Origin: JAENVU01 sp038250905
Lineage (GTDB): Bacteria > Actinomycetota > Acidimicrobiia > IMCC26256 > JAENVU01
DNA: 64,000 bases
Direction of reading: 5' to 3'
NCBI GenBank assembly: GCA_038250905.1
Contig: JBBSBV010000012.1
Location: 1 to 64,000 of the forward strand
A program made the translations under genes and the position numbers. The notes beneath the pieces were generated by a model. The model was not told the DNA's origin. It searched no databases and saw only the letters and a program-made list of their open reading frames with translations. Positions 7,934 through 16,528 of this stretch are shown one piece after another. The first letter of the stretch is position 1. Each line of letters begins with the position of its first letter.

Positions 7934-9244
7934 TCATCGGGGCTGAGCGCTCGGGAACCGTTGCAGGTATTTCCGGATCAACCCGAACGCGGGCTTCTCC
8001 GAGAAGTCTCTCCGCATCAGCCCGTAGTGCTGCTGGTGATAGGAGCCAACGACGGTGTCACGATCGTTGTAGATGAAGACACTCGTCACGTACGGGTAGT
8101 TCCGACGTATCAGTTCGAGCGCGCGGACCAGATAGGCAGCCTGAGTCCCTTCGGTGACACCTCGGGCTTGAGTTGAACTGGTCTTGTTGGGATGGGTCGA
8201 CCAACCAAGCTCGGTGAACCAGACCGGTTTCTTGCCGTCGCCATGCGCAGCCATCAGTTGGTGCACAGCCACGACATGACGAATGGTGCGGTTCGACGTG
8301 TCGGGCACCTCTGGGGGCGCGTCGGCAGGCACGACGTAGGGGTGTGTCGCAACGACATCGAAGAAGCCCTTCGCCCCAGCGTCATAGAGGCTGGAGAGCC
8401 ACGATGTGTTGTTGTAGGGCGTCCCTCCCAGCACTACGCGTGCGGCCGGGTCCGCCGCCTTGATGCCTCTGTATGCAGCCCGGAGCAGTGCTGTGTACCG
8501 CTGTGGTGTTCCGTCGATGAGAAAATCGCGGCTGTTCGGCTCGTTCCAGATCTCCCAAGCCGAGACTCGTCCCCGGAACCGACTCGCGAGCCAGCGGGCT
8601 ACGTCGCCATAGTCGGCCGGCCGCGTTGGACCCGTTCTTGGGTCGTGGCCGCCGTTTGCCCACCGTGGTGTCCCGACGATTTCGGCCAAGATGCCGAAGC
8701 CGCGCGCAGTTGCTTCGTCAACGACGCTCTCAAGCAATGCGCTGTACGCCTTTGAGTACTGGCCCCTTGCCAATGGTTCGAGCCGCGACCAGGCAATCTC
8801 GAATCGTACTGACCTGAACCCAGCTTGACTGAGGCGATCTATGACCTCGGCTCTCTGAGCGGAAGTCTGATCGGTCCAAGTCAGATGGCTGTTGATCCCC
8901 GCTACGAAGGGAAGAGCGTGGGAGTCACCCGACGCCGACGCTTTCGCCGCGGGCGGTGCCGTCATGGTCGAATGTCCGGCCGCGGGTTTCTGTTGCGCGC
9001 TGGGGCCACATGCGGTCAGGAGTGCGGCGATACAGCAGAGCGCGGTGACGCGCAGCCGTGTGTGGCGACCGAGAGACGCAGAAGCGTCGCGCGCGGGGTC
9101 CGCACTCGCGTTGGGGTGCAGTTCGGCGTTCCGAGCCGGAGCGGGATGATCAGAGGCTTGCGTGTGGGGATCAGCCCTCTTCGGTGGTCGTCGACGCCAC
9201 GCAGTGGCTTGGGCGGCGCGGACGACAGCGCAACAGAGACGCAT
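7934..9244 (-). CDS. lipoprotein glycoside hydrolase, PslG-like (TIM barrel)
   Basis: The core (about residues 110-436) is a GH39/GH5-type (beta/alpha)8 hydrolase. The acid/base Glu is at 235 in EIWNEPN and the nucleophile Glu at 345 in FTELGWS. A hydrophobic stretch ending LLTAC (Cys79) is a lipobox, so the mature enzyme is an extracytoplasmic lipoprotein. The first roughly 60 residues are Arg/Pro-rich and unlike a signal peptide. The ATG at 9244 lies only 5 bp from the divergent wzc start, so the true start is probably further in, though no good GTG/TTG is seen. PslG-type enzymes trim or release the exopolysaccharide made by their own locus. Confidence 0.82.
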   Translation of the reverse strand: MRLCCAVVRAAQATAWRRRPPKRADPHTQASDHPAPARNAELHPNASADPARDASASLGRHTRLRVTALCCIAALLTACGPSAQQKPAAGHSTMTAPPAAKASASGDSHALPFVAGINSHLTWTDQTSAQRAEVIDRLSQAGFRSVRFEIAWSRLEPLARGQYSKAYSALLESVVDEATARGFGILAEIVGTPRWANGGHDPRTGPTRPADYGDVARWLASRFRGRVSAWEIWNEPNSRDFLIDGTPQRYTALLRAAYRGIKAADPAARVVLGGTPYNNTSWLSSLYDAGAKGFFDVVATHPYVVPADAPPEVPDTSNRTIRHVVAVHQLMAAHGDGKKPVWFTELGWSTHPNKTSSTQARGVTEGTQAAYLVRALELIRRNYPYVTSVFIYNDRDTVVGSYHQQHYGLMRRDFSEKPAFGLIRKYLQRFPSAQPR

Positions 9245-9249
9245 CAGTG

Positions 9250-10794
9250 ATGGGGAATCCGAGTAGGTTGACAGGAATGGCCGATGGGAATCTTCGTGGG
9301 CCCAGTATGGCTGACTACGGGCGGCTTCTCTGGCGTCAGCGTTGGCTGATTATTGCGACGGTCACAGTGGCTGTTGCCGTCGCTGTCGCATTGTCGGCGC
9401 GGCAGCAGCGCGTCTACCAGGCTACGACTGATGTCATCATTCAGGCCAGTGCCGTCCAGCAGTTGCTGGACTCGACCGCTCAGAACCCGCTGAACATAGC
9501 TCGGAACATTGCCACGGAAGCTGCGGTCCTCCAGAGTCGCGTCGTTCAGGACGCGGCAACCGCGAAGCTGGGCCACGCGCCAGATGTCTCTGTGTCGAGC
9601 AGCGACACGTCGGATGTTGTCAGCGTTGTCGCCCAGAGTCGCAGTGCCCGGCGTGCGGCGGCCGACGCGGACGGGTACGCCGACGCGTACGTTTCGTTCC
9701 GCCACAAGCAGACGGACAGCCAACTCGTCCAAGCCGGAGCACAGATCGAGTTGAAGATCGCTGCGATCGACGCTCGTCTGCCCACGCTCCGGGCAGGATC
9801 GCCGGAACTGTCGACTACGGAGCAGCAGCGGTCGTTCTTGCAGCAGCAACTCGACCAACTCCAGCTGACCGCGAGTCTGAACCAAGTCGGAGGCGCTCGG
9901 GTGCTCGCTCGCGCTGATGTTCCGACCACACCGGTCGAGCCCCAGCCCGTGCGGAATGTCGCGATCGCGCTGGTTTTCGGTTTGCTCCTGGGGATCGGCT
10001 TGGCGTTTCTGCGGGATTACTTCGATGACTCCGTCAAGACGCGTCAGGACCTTGAGCTTGTCGGGCTGAACCTTCCGGTGCTGGCGGAAATCCCGAGTGC
10101 CTCGGGCTGGCGCGACCGTGCCGTCGCCACACTGGTGTCCCGCGAATCGCCAAACTCCCCGGGCGCTGAGGCATATCGGACGCTGCGGACGGCGATCCTC
10201 TTCCTAGAGATTGATCAGAAGCTAAGGACGATCCAAATCACGAGTGCGAACTCCGCTGAGGGGAAGACGACGACAATCGCGAACCTTGCCGTGGCGTTTG
10301 CGCGTGCAGGCCGCCGCGTTGCGATCATCGATTGCGATCTACGTCACCCGCGTGTCCACAAGTTCTTCGGACTCTCAAACGAACTCGGGTTCACGTCGCT
10401 CCTCCTGGGGGAGGCCTCGCTAGACGACACGGTGCAGCGAGTGCGAGACGAGCCGAACATCACCGTGCTTTCGGCGGGCCCACCGCTGCCGAACCCGTCG
10501 GAGGCCTTGTCCACCCTGCGAGCGCGCGATCTCATTGCCTCCGTTGAGAAGTCATGCGAGCTCGTGCTCGTCGACAGCCCGCCGATCCTGCCGTTGAGTG
10601 ATGCACTCATCGTCAGCGGGATGGTTGACGCGACATTGGTCGTTGCGAGCGCGAAATCTTCGTCACGTCGAGCACTGCATCGCGCGGTCGAGGTTCTCCG
10701 ACAGGTCGACGCGCACCTGGTCGGAATGGTGCTCAACAACTCCGAATCGATCGAGACATACGGAAGCAACACGCAGGGCTATGTCGACCGATGA
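9250..10794 (+). CDS. Wzz-CpsD fusion: chain-length regulator with P-loop tyrosine-kinase domain
   Basis: About 514 residues. An N-terminal Wzz domain has transmembrane segments at about 33-49 and 236-254 flanking a coiled extracellular region. A BY-kinase-type ATPase follows, with Walker A NSAEGKTTT (about 334-342), Walker A' IIDCDLRHP (359-367) and Walker B LVLVDSPP (438-445). It would control polymer length and export. The C-terminus ends with only two tyrosines (Y504, Y511) instead of a tyrosine cluster. The start could also be the ATG at 9277 or 9307. It is the only plus-strand gene in the left part of the island and converges on the initiating transferase. Confidence 0.87.
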   Translation: MGNPSRLTGMADGNLRGPSMADYGRLLWRQRWLIIATVTVAVAVAVALSARQQRVYQATTDVIIQASAVQQLLDSTAQNPLNIARNIATEAAVLQSRVVQDAATAKLGHAPDVSVSSSDTSDVVSVVAQSRSARRAAADADGYADAYVSFRHKQTDSQLVQAGAQIELKIAAIDARLPTLRAGSPELSTTEQQRSFLQQQLDQLQLTASLNQVGGARVLARADVPTTPVEPQPVRNVAIALVFGLLLGIGLAFLRDYFDDSVKTRQDLELVGLNLPVLAEIPSASGWRDRAVATLVSRESPNSPGAEAYRTLRTAILFLEIDQKLRTIQITSANSAEGKTTTIANLAVAFARAGRRVAIIDCDLRHPRVHKFFGLSNELGFTSLLLGEASLDDTVQRVRDEPNITVLSAGPPLPNPSEALSTLRARDLIASVEKSCELVLVDSPPILPLSDALIVSGMVDATLVVASAKSSSRRALHRAVEVLRQVDAHLVGMVLNNSESIETYGSNTQGYVDR

Positions 10795-10914
10795 CGCGAG
10801 TTTTCCCGGAGCGAGGCTCGTCGCACAGGTGCCTCATGTCCCCGGGAGAAGCGCATCGCAACTCAGGGCTCATCCAGTAGTTCGCTCTGGGGTTAGCGGA
10901 ACCGGAGGGGACGG

Positions 10915-11652
10915 CTATCGGCCGGAACGAGCCATGATTACGCCGAACGTTCTGGCCAGAATCGCGGCGTCCGACTTCAACGAGAGCCCCTCGATGTACG
11001 CGAGGTCAATGTCGACGTGCTCATGCATGACGCCGTGACCGCTATCGCTGACCTGCCATGCGCCGGTGAGGCCAGGCCGGACGACATGTCGTCCGTGTTG
11101 CCATGGCTCATAGCGCTCGACGATCTCGACGATCTCCGGTCGAGGCCCGACGAGGCTCATGTCACCTTTGATGACGTTCCAGAGTTGCGGGAGCTCATCA
11201 AGCCGCGTCTGTCGTAGGAAGCGTCCTACCGGAGTGTGCCGCGGGTCGTCATCGTCTTTGTGGTTCACGCGGCGATCCGGTCCGACAAAGGACAGGCTCT
11301 GATCGCGGCGGTCCGGCCGCATCGTACGAAACTTGTACACCGTGAAGCTGCGGCCACCGAGCCCGACGCGTCGCTGCCGGTAGATGACCTGTGATCCGAG
11401 TTTTATGCGCACGGTTACTGCGGTGGCAATTGTTACCGGGGCGAGGACAACGGCGCACCCCACCGCCAGCGCAACATCGACAACGCGTTTGCTGCGCGGC
11501 AAATGGAACGACTCACCAGGAGACCCAGGCCCCGGCCCACGTCCACTGCGCGTGCGGTCCGCAGTGGGCGGTGCTGGGTGGAATGGATCTCCCAACGGCA
11601 CTGCGGTGATCGGAGCGCTTGCGTGATTTGACAGTTCAGGATGTGGTGTCAC
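10915..11652 (-). CDS. initiating undecaprenyl-phosphate sugar phosphotransferase (WcaJ/WbaP type)
   Basis: A 245-residue bacterial sugar transferase with one membrane segment (56-78), YRQRRVG at 91-97, KFRTM at 107-111, LDELPQLWNV at 151-160 and GPRPE at 169-173. This short form carries the catalytic domain and a single re-entrant helix. It transfers a hexose-1-phosphate to undecaprenyl phosphate to begin each repeat unit. The GTG at 11652 is chosen because GGGAGGGG precedes it by about 10 nt. The frame continues to 12222, but with low-complexity Arg/Pro/Ser content. Confidence 0.88.
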   Translation of the reverse strand: MTPHPELSNHASAPITAVPLGDPFHPAPPTADRTRSGRGPGPGSPGESFHLPRSKRVVDVALAVGCAVVLAPVTIATAVTVRIKLGSQVIYRQRRVGLGGRSFTVYKFRTMRPDRRDQSLSFVGPDRRVNHKDDDDPRHTPVGRFLRQTRLDELPQLWNVIKGDMSLVGPRPEIVEIVERYEPWQHGRHVVRPGLTGAWQVSDSGHGVMHEHVDIDLAYIEGLSLKSDAAILARTFGVIMARSGR

Positions 11653-12091
11653 AACTGCGCACCCCTCCCTATCTGCTTGTTCCCTGCGGCCGCGCACACT
11701 GTGCCAGGTGCAACCTCGATGGCGCAATGGACTTTGGTCCCGACCGGAAGGGTGGGCAGCCCGGTCTTGACATAGCGCACATTTGCGCCTAGGAATCTTC
11801 GAGCGGAGTCTCTGGTGTTGGAAGCGTGGCGTAGTGACTCTGGCGGTCGGGTGGTCGAGGGTGCATCGTGGGCACGGTGGTAACGCCGCGTTGGACGTTG
11901 CCCGTCCGGGGGCACGAGAGACCCTCGAATCTGACCCGGGCGTGCTGCCTGCAACAAGGCATAGGCGCGGGCCGGTGCGCATCCCTAAAACGCTGGATAC
12001 TCGTCCACGCGTGCGCAGAACGACCCGAACCTCGGGCGGGGTTGAGCGAGATCGGTCAACCCCGCGTTCAGCACGGCGACAGAGCCCGAGG
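11653..12091. other. divergent intergenic region between two glycan genes
   Basis: These 439 bp lie between the sugar-transferase start on the minus strand and the GT2 start on the plus strand. They should hold both promoters. Apart from the ribosome-binding site before 11652, no feature was recognised. Confidence 0.5.
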
Positions 12092-13615
12092 GTGGTCACG
12101 TCGTCAGGCGAGAAGCGCAAGGCGCGCTCGCCGCGTCCGTCGTTCGCAGTATTCGCGTTGTTCGCGGCTGCGGCAACAGCCCTGTTGTTTAAGGTCTCGT
12201 CGCCCGAAGGAACGTTGTTCAATTACTTCTTGACCCCGCTGTGGTCGATGTACTTCCCCCTGATGCTCGTCGGGCTGGTGGGTGCCGTGCACCTTCGGTC
12301 AAAGAACACGCAAGTCCGACGTGGTCGCGGCTCACGGTTCGTACCCCGATCCTTCTTCGTCGGCCGCACCAGGAAGATGCTCATCGTGACGATCCCTTCG
12401 CTCGTCTCGCCTGGGAACTTGCCGGCACTCAAGCGGGTCATCTCATCCGTGATCACCGAACTTCCGAGCCACTTCGATCACTTTCGTGTCGACGTAGTTG
12501 CGGAGTCCGGCGACGATGTTGGACCGCTCATCAAGTGGCTGGTCGAAATCCGAGCCAACCATTCCTGTGAGTATCTCGATCTAACGTGCGTCGCCGAAGA
12601 TGAGGCCGAGTCCGCGGCAGACCGCACCGATGAGGATGTGCTGCCGGGTCCTCGCGTGCGCGTTCTTGTGGTGCCCAGCACCTACAGCACACCGAGTCAG
12701 GCGCGCTTCAAGACGCGCGCCAACCACAACGCGATGGAGGTCCGTCGCCTACACGGAGAAAACGACGAAGACACCTACGTGTACCACCTTGACGACGACA
12801 CCCACATTGGCAAGGACACAGCTGCGTCACTCGCGGAGTTCATCGAACGAAGCGACCAGAAGTACCTGCTCGCGCAGGGCGTCCTCGCGTTCCCGCGCGA
12901 ACTCACCCCGTCTCTGTTCTGCTGGCTCGCCGATGCAATCCGACCAGCCGACGATCTCACACGGTTTGCTTTCTTCACGGGCGCGCTCGGTACTCCGCTC
13001 GGCGGACTACACGGCGAGCACCTAATTGTCCGAGCGGACATCGAAGACGAGATCGGTTGGGACTACGCGAACACCGTCATTGAAGATGCCTACTTCGCGA
13101 TCGAGTTCTCGCGCCGGTACCCAGGTCAATCTTCGACCTTGAACTCCTACTCCTATGGGGCATCCCCGTGCTCGGTACGTGATCTTGTGCGTCAACGGCG
13201 GCGTTGGCTTGAGGGACTGCTCCGCCTCGTCACGAATAGGCGTCTTCCCTTGAAGTCGAAGATCCCACTCGCGTACGCCGTCATATGCTGGGGGGCGGCT
13301 CCCTTCCAGTTCATCGGATTGGTCCTCCTGGTGTCGGTAGCAACTGGGATCAACAACACCTCACCTGTGAGTAACTGGATTCTCCCTTTTTGGAGCCTGA
13401 GCCTCGCGTTCATCTTCTGGCAGTACTTCGAGGGCTGCAAAGTAAATCTGGCGGCGTCGACCTCACAGCGACGGCGGTGGGCCTACTTCTTCATCATGAT
13501 CCCGTTCGTCTACATCGTCGTACCTGTGGAGACGTTCGCGTGCCTGCTCGGGTTCGTGCGATTCCTTGGACCGGGACGCCAGAAGGAATCAGAGGTCATC
13601 ACGAAACCGTTCTAG
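12092..13615 (+). CDS. membrane family 2 glycosyltransferase (egghead/beta-mannosyltransferase-like)
   Basis: About 507 residues. There are two N-terminal membrane segments (about 18-34, 48-67), a GT2 catalytic domain, then three to four C-terminal membrane segments (from about 392). Catalytic motifs are FKTRANHNA (206-214), the DDD metal site (234-236), the ED pair (331-332) and QRRRW (368-372), the processive-type order. The KxRA segment resembles animal egghead/bre-3-type mannosyltransferases. The GTG at 12092 is the first start that excludes an Arg/Pro-rich non-conserved leader. It is the last cargo gene before the right attachment repeat. Confidence 0.82.
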   Translation: MVTSSGEKRKARSPRPSFAVFALFAAAATALLFKVSSPEGTLFNYFLTPLWSMYFPLMLVGLVGAVHLRSKNTQVRRGRGSRFVPRSFFVGRTRKMLIVTIPSLVSPGNLPALKRVISSVITELPSHFDHFRVDVVAESGDDVGPLIKWLVEIRANHSCEYLDLTCVAEDEAESAADRTDEDVLPGPRVRVLVVPSTYSTPSQARFKTRANHNAMEVRRLHGENDEDTYVYHLDDDTHIGKDTAASLAEFIERSDQKYLLAQGVLAFPRELTPSLFCWLADAIRPADDLTRFAFFTGALGTPLGGLHGEHLIVRADIEDEIGWDYANTVIEDAYFAIEFSRRYPGQSSTLNSYSYGASPCSVRDLVRQRRRWLEGLLRLVTNRRLPLKSKIPLAYAVICWGAAPFQFIGLVLLVSVATGINNTSPVSNWILPFWSLSLAFIFWQYFEGCKVNLAASTSQRRRWAYFFIMIPFVYIVVPVETFACLLGFVRFLGPGRQKESEVITKPF

Positions 13616-13833
13616 GGGCGCAGTGGCATGAGTTCGTTCGACCCTTGGCCGTGAAGATGGGGCTGCATGCGACTCGGAATGTGGAGTCCACCTGCAAGGG
13701 TGAGCACCGTAGCGACGCGTGCCGTGTCCCTGCCGTGAGACACGCGAGTTGCTGCGAGTTTGAGTGAGTCCCCGAAAGACGTTTCCGCAGATCAGAGCGC
13801 ATCACTGCAGGTCGGCGCGTGGTCGTGTCTACG

Positions 13834-13881
13834 TTGCCAAGGTGAGGGTCGCGGGTTCGAATCCCGTCGTCCGCTCCAAGA
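13834..13881. repeat. right attachment-site repeat (attR-like), truncated tRNA-Gly
   Basis: Identical to 3-50. The 30 bp upstream do not resemble a tRNA 5' half (no acceptor 5' strand or D-arm), so this copy cannot make a tRNA. It is the displaced 3' end left by integration. Confidence 0.85.
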
Positions 13882-13890
13882 GATGTGCTG

Positions 13891-13918
13891 ATGAGAGGCT
13901 CCTTCGGGAGTCTCTCAT
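13891..13918. terminator. copy of the tRNA-Gly downstream hairpin
   Basis: A 12-bp stem with one G-T pair closes a TTCG tetraloop. It is homologous to the hairpin at 59-86, with substitutions in the loop and one stem position. This shows the duplicated segment extends beyond the identical 48 bp. Confidence 0.55.
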
Positions 13919-13996
13919 CGCGTTCGGACCCCGGTGCCGTGCAGCTCTTAACGTGCTCGTCGTCGCCAATCGATGCACGAACCCCAAGGGACGGCC

Positions 13997-16441
13997 ATGA
14001 CTGTTGACGACCCGAGCCAGGACAATCGTCCGGACGCCCAGCACCGGGCCAAGACCAATCAGCGGGAACCGGAGGACACGGAGCCGGAGGCCGGCGATGG
14101 TGGCGAGACCGCCCCGTCCGAGGCCGCTGGGATCCGCAACGCTCAGCCGCCCCTCGAACGGTCACCGGTGACGATCCGGCGCGGGTCACGCGCCGCGGCC
14201 GGTGTCGCCGCGATCGCCGAGACGATGCGGGTCGGGTTCAGGGAGATGGGACCCCGACGCAGTCTCTCCATGTATTTGCAGGCCAACAAGAAGGACGGGT
14301 TCGACTGTCAGAGCTGCGCGTGGCCGAGTCCGGACGGGAAGCGCCACATCGCCGAGTTCTGCGAGAACGGTGCAAAGGCGATTGCGTCCGAAGCCACGTC
14401 GAAGCGGGCCAACGCCGAGTTCTTCGCCCTGCATTCGATCGACGACCTGGCCGCACACTCCGACCAGTGGCTCAACGAGCAGGGTCGATTGACCGAGCCG
14501 TTGGTGCTGAGGTCCGGGAGCCGCCACTACGAACCGATCGGATGGGACGAGGCCTTCGCGTTGGTGGCCGACGAGCTCCGTGCGCTCGATTCGCCCGATG
14601 CGGCGAGCTTCTACACGTCGGGGCGCACGAGTAACGAGGCCGCGTTCCTCTACCAGCTCTTCGTCCGCCAGTTCGGGACCAACAACCTGCCGGATTGTTC
14701 GAACATGTGCCACGAATCGTCGGGGACTGCGATGGTCGAGAGCATCGGCGTCGGGAAGTCGACCGTCGTGTTCACCGACTTCGACGAGACCGACACCATC
14801 TTCATCGTCGGCCAGAATCCGGGAACCAACCACCCTCGCATGCTCACCGCGCTCGAGCGGGCCAAACGCAATGGCGCGACGATCGTCTCGATCAACCCGA
14901 TGCCCGAGACCGGCTTGATGCGGGTCCGGAACCCCAATCCGCAAGAAGCCGCGAGTCCGGCGTCGTACCTGCCCGAACTCCTCGGGAGGGGCGCCGCGCT
15001 CACGGACCTCTACCTGCAGGTTCGGGTCAACGGTGACGTTGCCCTCCTGAAGGGGATCATGAAGGCCCTGCTCGCGGAGGAATCGGTCCGCTCCGGGTCT
15101 GCGATCGACCAGCCCTTCATCGACGAGTACACCGAGGGATTCGACGCGTTCGCGGCGGACCTCGCCGCTACCGGTTGGGACGAGATCGTCGACGGCAGCG
15201 GCGTCGCCGTCGACGAGATCCGGGCTGCTGCGCACATCGCTGCGAACGCCGAGCGGATGATCGTGTGTTGGGCCATGGGGATCACCCAACACCAGAACGG
15301 CGTCGACAACGTCGCGGCCGTCCTGAACCTGCTCCTGCTCGGAGGTCACATCGGGCGTCCCGGCGCGGGTGCGTGTTGTGTGCGGGGGCACTCCAACGTG
15401 CAGGGCGATCGCACCATGGGCATCTGGGAACGGGCCGGCCAGGAGTTCCTGGACGCGCTCGGCGACGAATTCGAGTTCACGCCCCGGGCCGATCACGGAC
15501 TCGACAGCGTCGACACCATCACCGCGATGCACGACGGCAAGGTGTCGGTGTTCGTCGCGCTCGGCGGAAACCTGCTCGCTGCCGCACCCGATACCGTCTA
15601 CACAGCCGAAGCGATGCAGCGATGCCGGCTGTCGGTCCAGATCTCGACCAAGCTGAATCGGGGCCATCTCGTCACCGGTCATCAGGCACTGATCCTCCCG
15701 TGTCTCGGACGGTCCGAACGAGACGTCCAGGCGTCGGGTGAACAGTTCGTCACCGTCGAAGACTCGCTCGGTGTCATCTCGTCATCACGCGGCACCCTCG
15801 ATCCGGCGTCGCCCCAACTCCGCAGTGAACCCGCGATCGTCGCCGGCCTGGCGACCGCGGTCCTCGGTCGGGCCACCACGGTCGACTGGCCGGCACTGGT
15901 GGGTAACTACGACCGGATCCGGGACCACATCGCAAACGTCGTGCCCGGGTTCGACGACTTCAACCGGCGCATCAAGCGCGACGTCTTCTACCTCCCGAAT
16001 GCGGCGCGTGAACGCGTGTTCCACACGCCATCGGGCCGGGCGAAGTTGGCCATCCAACCGATACCGGTGCATGACCTTCGGCCCGACGAGTATCTGCTGA
16101 CCACCGTTCGGAGTCACGACCAGTTCAACACCACGGTCTACGGACTCAACGACCGGTATCGGGGCGTCCTCGGCGGCCGGCGGGTGATCTTCGTCAATCA
16201 TGACGACGCGCGAACAGCCGGTCTCGCGGAAGGGCAACTCGTCGACGTGACCAGCCATTTCGAAGGCTCGACGCGAGTCATGGAGCGGGTCCAGGTCGTG
16301 CCGTACCGGATCGCGCGGCGCAGTACCGCCATGTACTTCCCGGAGGCGAACGTGCTCGTCCCGGTGGGCAGTGTGGCCGACAAGAGCAACACCCCGACGT
16401 CGAAATCGGTACGCATCACCCTGATGCCGTCTGCGCCATGA
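13997..16441 (+). CDS. FdhF/YdeP-family molybdopterin oxidoreductase
   Basis: An 814-residue formate-dehydrogenase-alpha-like protein. An acidic, low-complexity N-terminus (1-55) precedes CQSC (104-107), the short cysteine pair typical of the YdeP group. C238-H239 in NMCHESSG corresponds to the Sec/Cys-His pair that binds molybdenum in FdhF. VGQNPGTNHPR and the C-terminal molybdopterin dinucleotide domain follow. ATG 13997 has AGGGACG upstream. No fdhD, diaphorase or iron-sulfur subunit is adjacent, so the electron acceptor is unknown. It is the first gene outside the island. Confidence 0.87.
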   Translation: MTVDDPSQDNRPDAQHRAKTNQREPEDTEPEAGDGGETAPSEAAGIRNAQPPLERSPVTIRRGSRAAAGVAAIAETMRVGFREMGPRRSLSMYLQANKKDGFDCQSCAWPSPDGKRHIAEFCENGAKAIASEATSKRANAEFFALHSIDDLAAHSDQWLNEQGRLTEPLVLRSGSRHYEPIGWDEAFALVADELRALDSPDAASFYTSGRTSNEAAFLYQLFVRQFGTNNLPDCSNMCHESSGTAMVESIGVGKSTVVFTDFDETDTIFIVGQNPGTNHPRMLTALERAKRNGATIVSINPMPETGLMRVRNPNPQEAASPASYLPELLGRGAALTDLYLQVRVNGDVALLKGIMKALLAEESVRSGSAIDQPFIDEYTEGFDAFAADLAATGWDEIVDGSGVAVDEIRAAAHIAANAERMIVCWAMGITQHQNGVDNVAAVLNLLLLGGHIGRPGAGACCVRGHSNVQGDRTMGIWERAGQEFLDALGDEFEFTPRADHGLDSVDTITAMHDGKVSVFVALGGNLLAAAPDTVYTAEAMQRCRLSVQISTKLNRGHLVTGHQALILPCLGRSERDVQASGEQFVTVEDSLGVISSSRGTLDPASPQLRSEPAIVAGLATAVLGRATTVDWPALVGNYDRIRDHIANVVPGFDDFNRRIKRDVFYLPNAARERVFHTPSGRAKLAIQPIPVHDLRPDEYLLTTVRSHDQFNTTVYGLNDRYRGVLGGRRVIFVNHDDARTAGLAEGQLVDVTSHFEGSTRVMERVQVVPYRIARRSTAMYFPEANVLVPVGSVADKSNTPTSKSVRITLMPSAP

Positions 16442-16474
16442 GCGCACGGCGTCAGGCCGTGTGGCGCAACCCGA

Positions 16475-16508
16475 CGTGAACGGCGGCCCGTCCGGGCCGC
16501 CGTTCACG
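16475..16508. terminator. strong 15-bp hairpin between convergent genes
   Basis: A perfect inverted repeat CGTGAACGGCGGCCC with a GTCC loop lies between the convergent molybdoenzyme and lipoprotein genes. Without a T-run, it probably acts as a bidirectional GC-rich terminator. Confidence 0.65.
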
Positions 16509-16528
16509 CGTGACGGGCTGGGTCGACG

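Larger units (their letters stand above)
3..13881. mobile_element. tRNA-Gly-flanked genomic island carrying a polysaccharide locus
   Basis: A 48-bp perfect direct repeat of the tRNA-Gly 3' end brackets this segment, the usual footprint of site-specific integration into a tRNA gene. The right copy lacks the 5' half of the tRNA, so it is a leftover attachment site rather than a second gene. Base composition inside is visibly less GC-rich than in the following 50 kb. Apart from a short integrase-like relic at 136-225, no mobility gene is seen, so the island is probably fixed. Every recognisable cargo gene belongs to extracellular polysaccharide synthesis. Confidence 0.72.

Noticed and set aside
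13804..13878. Second intact tRNA-Gly gene
   Set aside because: The 5' acceptor strand and D-arm are missing upstream of 13834; only the 3' part is present.
13829..14044. Short frame encoding ERTTGFEPATLTLA across the tRNA-Gly copy
   Set aside because: This phrase is the well-known spurious translation of a tRNA 3' end, not a protein.
14186..15682. 498-codon minus-strand frame opposite the molybdoenzyme
   Set aside because: Composition is typical of an antisense shadow; the plus-strand protein has all family motifs.
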